DNA from: a bacterium
Lineage (GTDB): Bacteria; Krumholzibacteriota; Krumholzibacteria; LZORAL124-64-63
Direction: 5' to 3'
Length of the DNA stretch: 8,761 nt
NCBI GenBank assembly: GCA_021767885.1
Contig: JAASSM010000043.1
Span: 1 to 8,761 of the forward strand
Shown here piece after piece: positions 1-4,475 of this stretch (its first letter is position 1; each line of letters begins with the position of its first letter). The notes under the pieces were generated by a model. The model searched no databases and was not told the origin of the DNA. It saw nothing but the letters and a program-made list of their open reading frames with translations. Both the position numbers and the translations under genes were made by a program.

Positions 1-1050
1 CATCGCCTGCCAGAGATCCAGCGGACGGCCGGTCTCGCGCCGGGCCTCGATGAGCACGGCGTCCACCGTCACCGCGAAGGGCGGGTAGACCGCCAGGGCG
101 CGGGCGGTGTCCATGTTGATGAAGAGCGAGCCCTCGCGGGCCACGAGGACCGGCAGGTCGGCGGCGGGCTGGCCGGTGAGGATCTTGCGCGTGCCGAGCG
201 CCACGCGGCGGCTGACCTTCCGCAGGAAGAGCTTGCTCGTGGTGCCGGTGAGCGCGCCGCGCTCCACCAGGGCCTCGCCCACCACCGCGACCGACGGCAG
301 GTCACGGGCGATCAGGCCAGCCAGCAGCGCATCCACCTCCGCGGCCGGGAAGCCGGCCAGGCCCACGACGACCACGCCGTCGATGTCCCCGGGCAAGCGC
401 GCCAGGGCCGTGGCCGCGTCCAGGCCGCCGTCCACCACCACGCCATCGACGTCCCGCGGCAGGGGATAGACCGCCCCGTGCTCGACGCCGGGCAGCGCCA
501 GGAAGAGCGGCCGGCTACCCAGGATGGCCACGCGCTCCATGGGCCCGGCGACGTCCAGCAGCGCGGCCGCGTCCTGGCCGATGAGCCCGGAGTCCAGCAC
601 GTAGGTCAGGTCCGCCACGCCGCTGGTGCCCTGCGCGGTCAGCGGCAGGCCCTGCATGTCGGGGTCGAGGGCCACCGCGGCGATCACCGGGGTGGGGAAG
701 TCGCGGCGCTGCGCGGCCACCATGGATCCGAGCACGCCGGTGCAGACCACCAGGTCCACGTCCGTGGCGGCCAGGGCGCGATCGAGGGCGGCGGTCACCC
801 CGGCGAGGGTCTCGTCGCCGCGGAAGCGGTCGTCCGGCAGGATGGTCACCGCGAAGTCGCTCTGCAGGACCTGGCGGATCTCCTCGCGCAGCAGCGCCGG
901 CAGCAGCTGGCTGTCGGCGCCGGTGCCATCGATCACCAGGGCGATGCGGGCCGGGGAGGCGTCAGCGGCCGCAGCGGCGGGTACGGCGGCGGCCAGTGGC
1001 AGCAGGCAGAGCGCGGCCAGGCACGCCGCGGCGAGCGGGAGACGGAGCAT
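1..1050 (-). CDS. ABC_sub_bind-type periplasmic substrate-binding protein (partial, 3' end off left edge)
   Basis: The 350 visible residues open with a signal peptide: an Arg at residue 3, a hydrophobic core to about residue 22, and an Ala-rich cleavage zone near residues 24-29. The mature part reads as two Rossmann-like halves: ARIALVIDG at 35-42, VDLVVCTG at 98-105, TPVIAAVALDP at 120-130, MERVAILGSR at 171-180 and DGVVVVGLAG at 224-233. It closes with LFINMDTARALAVYPP at 309-324, which matches the closing motif of the ABC_sub_bind family (PF04392), where a similar INxxTAxxLGxxxP is usual. The final visible stretch, GRPLDLWQAM, looks like the start of a TolC-type outer-membrane efflux domain or a linker to it. 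In several Gram-negative lineages these binding proteins lie next to, or are fused with, TolC, so this may be an efflux partner rather than an importer. No ligand can be assigned. The start at 1050 is set by the signal peptide and by an AGGAGG 10 nt upstream. Confidence 0.82.
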   Translation of the reverse strand, partial: MLRLPLAAACLAALCLLPLAAAVPAAAAADASPARIALVIDGTGADSQLLPALLREEIRQVLQSDFAVTILPDDRFRGDETLAGVTAALDRALAATDVDLVVCTGVLGSMVAAQRRDFPTPVIAAVALDPDMQGLPLTAQGTSGVADLTYVLDSGLIGQDAAALLDVAGPMERVAILGSRPLFLALPGVEHGAVYPLPRDVDGVVVDGGLDAATALARLPGDIDGVVVVGLAGFPAAEVDALLAGLIARDLPSVAVVGEALVERGALTGTTSKLFLRKVSRRVALGTRKILTGQPAADLPVLVAREGSLFINMDTARALAVYPPFAVTVDAVLIEARRETGRPLDLWQAM

Positions 1051-1053
1051 GGG

Positions 1054-1068
1054 CGAGGACCCTCCTCG
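1054..1068 (-). promoter_or_regulatory. Small hairpin over the Shine-Dalgarno of the substrate-binding gene
   Basis: On the minus strand the sequence is CGAGGA-GGG-TCCTCG, a perfect 6-bp stem with a 3-nt loop. The AGGAGG ribosome-binding sequence (1061-1066) lies half in the stem and half in the loop, so the folded form could reduce ribosome access. The structure is seen directly; a regulatory role is inference, and a 6-bp GC stem is not rare in DNA this GC-rich. Confidence 0.35.
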
Positions 1069-1110
1069 GCGAGCCGGGCGATGGACGCAGACGGGGCGCG
1101 ACCCGGCGGG

Positions 1111-1140
1111 AGCCTATCACGGACGCCGAACCGGCGACAA
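1111..1140 (-). promoter_or_regulatory. Possible sigma70-type promoter of the substrate-binding gene
   Basis: On the minus strand, TTGTCG (1140-1135) is followed after 18 nt by TAGGCT (1116-1111), preceded by TGA to give an extended -10 pattern (TGnTAGGCT). The spacer holds an inverted repeat CGCCG-3-CGGCG (1124-1136). The predicted start near 1104 would give a leader of about 54 nt. The hexamers match only in part, so this is a weak call. Confidence 0.3.
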
Positions 1141-1170
1141 GGTAGGTTCAGAATTCCAGGCCGCGAGTTC

Positions 1171-1186
1171 TCCTGGTCCAGGACCA
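1171..1186. repeat. Two overlapping inverted repeats in the divergent intergenic region
   Basis: TCCTGG-T-CCAGGA (1171-1183) and TGGTCC-A-GGACCA (1174-1186) are each perfect 6-1-6 inverted repeats and are interleaved with each other. They lie between the divergent starts at 1050 and 1278, where an operator serving both genes would be expected. No regulator is encoded in the window, so the assignment stays open. Confidence 0.35.
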
Positions 1187-1264
1187 CCGTTCCGGTCCGG
1201 CCGCAGTGGCCATCCGGCCCGGTCGTGGTTTCCATTTACGCGATCGAGACCCGTACCCCGTCCC

Positions 1265-1270
1265 AGGAGG
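1265..1270 (+). promoter_or_regulatory. Shine-Dalgarno fixing the start of the metal-binding lipoprotein
   Basis: AGGAGG lies 7 nt before the ATG at 1278. It favours that start over the in-frame ATG at 1206, because only the 1278 start puts the lipoprotein signal at the N-terminus. Confidence 0.8.
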
Positions 1271-1277
1271 ACCCGCG

Positions 1278-1856
1278 ATGAAGCTCGCGACCACGCTGTC
1301 CCTGCTGCTGATCCTCGCCCTCGCCCTGGCCGGCTGCGGCGGCGGTGGCGACGAGGCCGACCAGGCCGCCGACCAGACCCCCGCCGAGGGCGAGTCCATG
1401 ACCGCCGCCGGCGTGGACCACTACACCGTCCGCGGCATCGTCAGCAAGCTGCCCGCGGCCGAGGGCCCGGACCAGAACATGTACATCCGTCACGCCCCCA
1501 TCCCGGACTACAAGAACGACGCCGGCGAGGTGGTGGGCATGGCCGCCATGACCATGCCGTTCCCGGTGGCGGAGAACGTGTCGCTCGAGGGCATCGAGAA
1601 GGGCGACCCGGTGGAGTTCACCTTCAGCATGCGCTGGAAGCCCACCGGCCACTACGAGATCGTCGAGATCACCGAGCTGCCTGCCGGCACGGCCATCGAC
1701 TTCGACGGCGGCATGGATCACGGCCATGACCACGAGGGGCACGATCACGAGGGGCACGACCACGACGGGCACGACCACGACGGGCACGACCACTCCGGCC
1801 ACGACCACGACGGGCACGACCACTCCGGCCACGACCACGACGGGCACGACCACTAG
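1278..1856 (+). CDS. CusF-like copper/silver-binding lipoprotein with a His-Asp-rich C-terminal tail
   Basis: The 192-residue protein begins with a lipoprotein signal ending in the lipobox LAGC (Cys20 would be lipidated), so it is exported and membrane-anchored. Residues 48-135 resemble the CusF fold (PF11604), small beta-barrel periplasmic chaperones for Cu(I)/Ag(I). The segment RHAPIPDY at 71-78 supplies a His (His72) equivalent to the CusF ligand His, and AMTMPF at 90-95 supplies Met91 and Met93, the MxM ligand pair. The Trp that caps the metal in E. coli CusF is replaced here by Met88. The HAPIP-to-MTM loop is longer than in E. coli, as in CusF-like proteins found near SCO1/SenC genes in other phyla. 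From residue 149 the tail is eight GHDH(D/E/S) pentapeptides plus a final GHDH, giving 19 His between 148 and 192. The tail probably binds or stores Cu, Zn or Ni. No partner efflux gene is visible, apart from the divergent export-related gene 1. Confidence 0.88.
   Translation: MKLATTLSLLLILALALAGCGGGGDEADQAADQTPAEGESMTAAGVDHYTVRGIVSKLPAAEGPDQNMYIRHAPIPDYKNDAGEVVGMAAMTMPFPVAENVSLEGIEKGDPVEFTFSMRWKPTGHYEIVEITELPAGTAIDFDGGMDHGHDHEGHDHEGHDHDGHDHDGHDHSGHDHDGHDHSGHDHDGHDH
1722..1853 (+). repeat. 15-bp tandem repeat encoding the GHDHx tail
   Basis: Nine units (eight of 15 bp and a final 12 bp) run to the stop codon. Each encodes GHDH plus D, E or S. Units 5-6 (1782-1811) and 7-8 (1812-1841) are an identical 30-bp duplication, which points to recent unit gain by slippage or unequal exchange. 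The copy number is likely to vary between strains. Confidence 0.9.
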
Positions 1857-1959
1857 CGCGGAAGCCGGCACGCGCCGGCTGACCGCCTGATCGCTGACAG
1901 GCCTCGCGGCCCATTCCCGCGACCCGGGCCGCCGCGACCATTCCCGCGCGCCTCGGATC

Positions 1960-1999
1960 CGCGCCGGCCCGCCGCCTCCGGCAGGCCGGCGCGTTTCTC
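1960..1999 (+). terminator. Probable intrinsic terminator after the lipoprotein gene
   Basis: A 10-bp all-GC stem (CGCGCCGGCC at 1960-1969 with its complement at 1984-1993) encloses a 14-nt loop and is followed at once by TTTCTCT. The stem is strong; the loop is long and the T-tract is broken by C, so efficiency may be moderate. Confidence 0.55.
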
Positions 2000-2080
2000 T
2001 GTCCCCAATATACCGCGCGCGAGGACCGGCACGTGTTGCTCAAGTCGCCACGCCCCTCGCCGAAGATTACCCGTGGGGGA

Positions 2081-2086
2081 TATACT
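2081..2086 (+). promoter_or_regulatory. Candidate -10 element for the HDOD-PPM gene
   Basis: TATACT matches the sigma70 -10 consensus at five of six positions, in an AT-rich patch of otherwise GC-rich DNA about 95 nt before the ATG. The -35 region 17 nt upstream (about 2058-2063) is poor. An imperfect inverted repeat, TGATTAC-AC-GTATCA (2086-2100), covers the expected start point and could be an operator. Confidence 0.4.
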
Positions 2087-2180
2087 GATTACACGTATCA
2101 CCTCGTTCTGACGACGAGGGCGATCCGGTCCATGGGGCCGTGCGCCCTCCACCTCGACCCACGCCCGGGAGCGGGGATCC

Positions 2181-3941
2181 ATGACGAGAACGACTCGATA
2201 TTTCATCGCGGATCTGGTGGAGGAAGTGGGGAGTCTGCCGGCGGTGGCGTCCCAGGTGGTGGCGCTCACCTCGGACCCCGAATGCGACCTGGGCGAGCTC
2301 GCCCGGGTCATCCTCAGCGACAGCGTCATGTCCATGCGCTTCCTGGCGCTGGTCAACAGCGCCGCCCTGGCGCGCGGCCAGGAGGTGCGCGACCTGCGGC
2401 GCGCCCTGGTCCAGATGGGCCTGCGGCGCGTGCGGAACGTGGCGCTGTGCATGGGCATGCACGACGTGCTGCCGGCCACGCCCGACCACGGCGCCCTGCG
2501 CATGGCCGACCTCTGGAAGCACACCCTGGCCACCGCCAGCTGCGCCGAGGGGCTGGCCTGGCTGCAGGGGTCGTCCTGCCAGGAGGACGCCTGGCTCGCC
2601 GGCATCCTGCATGGCATCGGCATCGGCGCGCTCACCCAGAAGCTGGGCCCGGACTTCCAGCGGGTGGTGACCGTGGCCGCCGAGCGGCGCATCTCCCTGG
2701 TGGAGGCCGAGCTGGCCGAGCTGGAGTTCCACCACGGCGAGGTGGGCGGCCGCATCCTGGGCGACTGGCGCCTGCCGCAGGTGTTCGTCGAGGCCGTGGA
2801 GTACCACCCCGAGGCCTTCGCCCGCGATGAGATCTCCGAGGACGCCGCGGTGCTGGTGGACCACCTGCGCGCGGCCATCGCCCTGGTGCGCGCCACCGGC
2901 TTCGGCCACAACGGCGACGGCACGCCGCCGCGCCCGCTCCCCGAGCTGGTGCAGGAGATGGCCCTGCCCGGCGAGCTGGTGGAAGCACTGGCGGCGAAGG
3001 TGGACCGCGACGTGTGCTGGATGTCCCGCTCGCTGGGCCTGGACCTGCCCGAGCAGACGTTCGGCGAGCTGCTCGAGCGGTCACGCGAGCAGGTGGTGCG
3101 CGTGAGCCTGGAGGGCATCGACGAGTCGCTCGAGCGCGAGAGCCTGGAACAGCAGCTCGCCATGGCGCGCGAGATCCAGCAGCGGCTGCTGCCGGAGGCC
3201 ATGCCGGCGGTCCCCGGCTGCGCCATCGCGGCGGCGAACCGCCCCTCCCAGCACGTCAGCGGCGACTACTACGACGCCCTGGCCTTGCCCGGCGGCGCCA
3301 CCGGCCTGGTGATCGCCGACATCTCGGGCAAGGGCATGTCCGCCTCCCTGCTGGCCAGCAACCTGCAGGCGACGCTGCGGGCCCTGGTGGGCGTGGTCGA
3401 CCATCCCGGCCAGCTGCTCACCGCGGCCAATGCCGCCCTCTTCGCCTCCACGGCGCCGGAGTCCTTCGCCACCCTGTTCCTGGCCTGCGTCAGCGCCGAC
3501 GGCCGCCGCGTCCAGTACGCCAGCGCGGGCCACAATCCGCCGCTGCTGCTGCGCGCCACCGGCGAGGCGGTGTGGCTTCCCGCCGCCGGCGCTCCCCTGG
3601 GCATGGTCCCGGAGATGGAGTACCCGGTCGCCGAGCTGAAGCTCTCGCCGGGCGACGTGCTGGTGGCCTACACCGACGGCCTGAACGAGGCCGAGGACCC
3701 CCAGGGCGAGGAGTTCGGCGAGGAGGGCCTGGAGGCCGCGATCCGCGCCCACGCCCAACTCGAACCGGCCGCGCTCATCGACGCCGTGTTCGCCGAGGTG
3801 GCCCGGCACGTCGCCGGCCCGGATGGCAGCTCACGGCTGGCCGACCACCCACCGCCCGCCGCCCGGATCCTGCCCCCGCTGGCGAGCCAGACCGTGCACT
3901 TCGCCGACGACCTCACCCTGGTGGTCCTCGCCGCGCGATGA
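2181..3941 (+). CDS. HDOD domain protein fused to a SpoIIE/RsbU-type PPM serine phosphatase
   Basis: This is a 586-residue cytoplasmic signalling protein with no membrane segment. Residues 10-215 form a HDOD domain, including LPAVASQVVAL at 19-29, ALVNSAALARG at 56-66, and LP-VFVEAVEYHPE at 198-211. The usual HDxG-type motif reads HGIG (144-147): the metal-binding Asp is Gly, so this half is probably a binding module and not a hydrolase. Residues 295-345 form a helical linker ending in AREIQQRLLP, the typical lead into RsbU/SpoIIE phosphatases. The PPM domain follows at about 345-584, with its acidic metal ligands intact: SGDYYD (Asp362), IADISGKG (Asp380), YTDG (Asp499) and ADDLTLVVL (Asp576/577). 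It should dephosphorylate Ser/Thr on a partner, commonly an anti-sigma antagonist, but no such partner is encoded here. About 30 extra Pro-rich residues (543-572) precede the last motif. The start is set by GGAG nine nt upstream and by the HDOD beginning near residue 10. Confidence 0.93.
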   Translation: MTRTTRYFIADLVEEVGSLPAVASQVVALTSDPECDLGELARVILSDSVMSMRFLALVNSAALARGQEVRDLRRALVQMGLRRVRNVALCMGMHDVLPATPDHGALRMADLWKHTLATASCAEGLAWLQGSSCQEDAWLAGILHGIGIGALTQKLGPDFQRVVTVAAERRISLVEAELAELEFHHGEVGGRILGDWRLPQVFVEAVEYHPEAFARDEISEDAAVLVDHLRAAIALVRATGFGHNGDGTPPRPLPELVQEMALPGELVEALAAKVDRDVCWMSRSLGLDLPEQTFGELLERSREQVVRVSLEGIDESLERESLEQQLAMAREIQQRLLPEAMPAVPGCAIAAANRPSQHVSGDYYDALALPGGATGLVIADISGKGMSASLLASNLQATLRALVGVVDHPGQLLTAANAALFASTAPESFATLFLACVSADGRRVQYASAGHNPPLLLRATGEAVWLPAAGAPLGMVPEMEYPVAELKLSPGDVLVAYTDGLNEAEDPQGEEFGEEGLEAAIRAHAQLEPAALIDAVFAEVARHVAGPDGSSRLADHPPPAARILPPLASQTVHFADDLTLVVLAAR

Positions 3942-3974
3942 CCGCCCGCCATGATCGGCCACCGGCCCGGAGGT

Positions 3975-3998
3975 CGGGCGGGCGGCCGGGCGGGCGGC
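3975..3998 (+). repeat. Duplicated 12-mer forming a G-quadruplex motif
   Basis: CGGGCGGGCGGC occurs twice in direct tandem, and a degraded third copy follows to about 4016. Four GGG runs (3976-3978, 3980-3982, 3988-3990, 3992-3994) with loops of 1, 5 and 1 nt fit the standard intramolecular G4 pattern on the plus strand. It begins 34 nt after the phosphatase stop, so it would form in the 3' untranslated RNA. Confidence 0.6.
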
Positions 3999-4032
3999 CG
4001 GCCGGGTGGCGGGCGGCCAGGCGATCTCCCCT

Positions 4033-4060
4033 TTGAGAAAAAGAACCGTGGAGGTACACC
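4033..4060 (+). promoter_or_regulatory. Possible promoter overlapping the 20-bp palindrome
   Basis: TTGAGA (4033-4038) differs from the -35 consensus at one base. After 16 nt comes TACACC (4055-4060), a poor -10 lying inside the left half of the palindrome. If real, it would transcribe rightward into the T-tracts and the 18-bp array, with the palindrome as its operator. The -10 match is weak, so this is tentative. Confidence 0.28.
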
Positions 4061-4071
4061 GCGGTGTACCT
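4052..4071. repeat. Perfect 20-bp palindrome (operator-like)
   Basis: The half-site AGGTACACCG is followed directly by its exact reverse complement, with no spacer. A perfect 20-bp palindrome is expected by chance about 0.01 times in a window this size. Such symmetry usually marks a site for a dimeric DNA-binding protein. I do not recognise the motif as that of a specific regulator family. It lies in non-coding DNA next to a TTGAGA hexamer. Confidence 0.75.
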
Positions 4072-4131
4072 GAACGGGCCTTCACGCGAAAATTCATCCC
4101 GGCCGCTGGAGGTCTTTTTGCCCTGGGCGCC

Positions 4132-4164
4132 TTTTTTGACCCCCCGCCAGGGCCGCGGGTTCTT
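4132..4164 (+). terminator. Possible terminator downstream of the phosphatase gene
   Basis: A run of six T (4132-4137), preceded by the compact GC inverted repeat GCC-CTG-GGC, is followed by a second hairpin CCCGC-7-GCGGG (4143-4159) running into TTCTT. Neither hairpin is strong, and the site is about 190 nt after the stop at 3941. It may instead end a short transcript that starts near 4067. Confidence 0.3.
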
Positions 4165-4206
4165 CCGGATCTCGCGTCACCACGAGCATGGACGGAGGCT
4201 GTCGCC

Positions 4207-4332
4207 GGGCGGTCCAGGCTGAACGGGCGGTCGAGGCTGAACGGGCAGTCCAGGCTGAACGGGCGGTCCAGGCTGACCGGGCGGTCGCGGCTGACCGGAC
4301 GGTCGATGCCAGCCGGGCGGTCGAGGCTGGCC
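4207..4332. repeat. Seven-copy 18-bp tandem repeat array
   Basis: Seven directly adjacent 18-bp units start at 4207, 4225, 4243, 4261, 4279, 4297 and 4315. The consensus is GGGCGGTCSAGGCTGAMC. Copies 1-4 are almost identical; copies 5-7 diverge, copy 6 most of all. A degraded copy may precede the array (4189-4206). There are no spacers between units, so this is not a CRISPR. The period is a multiple of three and all frames stay open, but substitutions change amino acids in every frame, giving no sign of protein selection. Confidence 0.9.
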
Positions 4333-4349
4333 GACCCTCCGGGGCGTGC

Positions 4350-4373
4350 GCCGGCTCCCGGGTGCCAGCCGGC
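4350..4373. repeat. 7-bp inverted repeat between the two arrays
   Basis: GCCGGCT (4350-4356) pairs with AGCCGGC (4367-4373) across a 10-nt loop that itself contains CCCGGG. It lies about 90 nt after the minus-strand hydrolase stop and could end transcription from either side, but no T-tract follows on either strand. Confidence 0.35.
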
Positions 4374-4380
4374 CCCGGCC

Positions 4381-4475
4381 CGATCATGCGCGCCCGATCA
4401 GTACGCCCGATCATGCGCGCCCGATCAGGCGCGACCGGTCAGTACGCCCGATCAGTTGCGACCGGTCAGCGCGCC
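4381..4475. repeat. Seven-copy 13/14-bp array overlapping the 3' end of the hydrolase gene
   Basis: Seven units of 14, 13, 14, 14, 13, 14 and 13 bp begin at 4381, 4395, 4408, 4422, 4436, 4449 and 4463. Each starts CGATCA or CGGTCA and ends GCC or GAC. Units pair into 27-28-bp higher-order repeats. The last unit covers the hydrolase stop codon (4466-4468) and its last two codons. On the minus strand the core reads TGA(T/C)CGG. Two copies contain the palindrome GACCGGTC (4433-4440 and 4460-4467). Confidence 0.85.

Larger units (their letters stand above)
1857..2180. other. Intergenic region between lipoprotein and phosphatase genes
   Basis: No coding region is supported in these 324 bases. Just after the lipoprotein stop there is a 7-bp hairpin (1863-1880, AGCCGGC-4-GCCGGCT) with no T-tract, followed by a short tandem CTGACCGC-CTGATCGC (1879-1894) that resembles the repeat core found after the other genes. 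A better terminator follows at 1960-1999. From about 2005 the sequence becomes less GC-rich (CAATATA, GATATACTGATTACA), which fits a promoter region for the downstream gene. The rest holds the leader of the phosphatase gene, including a CCTCGT-7-ACGAGG hairpin at 2101-2119. Confidence 0.6.
3942..4465. other. Convergent intergenic region rich in repeats
   Basis: This 524-bp stretch separates the stop codons of two converging genes. Open frames cross it on both strands, but their third positions do not show the near-uniform G/C of the real genes, and none has a convincing ribosome site, so I see no protein here. It contains, in order: a TGACCG-N7-TGATCGG pair on the phosphatase stop; a duplicated G-rich 12-mer (3975-3998); an AT-richer patch with a possible promoter and a 20-bp palindrome (4033-4071); two T-tracts (4115-4119 and 4132-4137); a seven-copy 18-bp array (4207-4332); a 7-bp hairpin (4350-4373); and a seven-copy 13/14-bp array (4381-4475). 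A small RNA is possible but not shown. Confidence 0.7.

Noticed and set aside
1206..1277. Earlier ATG for the lipoprotein gene
   Set aside because: It lacks a ribosome site and would put 24 non-hydrophobic residues before the lipoprotein signal.
2028..2039. Sigma54 promoter (GGCAC...TTGC)
   Set aside because: Only 8 nt separate the GG and GC elements, whereas sigma54 needs 10.
1853..3226. Long minus-strand frame across the phosphatase gene
   Set aside because: It is an antisense shadow of a clear HDOD-PPM gene and its translation is Ser/Arg-rich without family features.
3831..4097. Minus-strand 88-residue frame starting MNFRVK
   Set aside because: It overlaps the phosphatase 3' end in antisense, reads through the G-rich repeats, and shows no codon bias or family signal.
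4207..4475. CRISPR array
   Set aside because: The units are directly adjacent without unique spacers, are only 13-18 bp long, and no cas gene is present.
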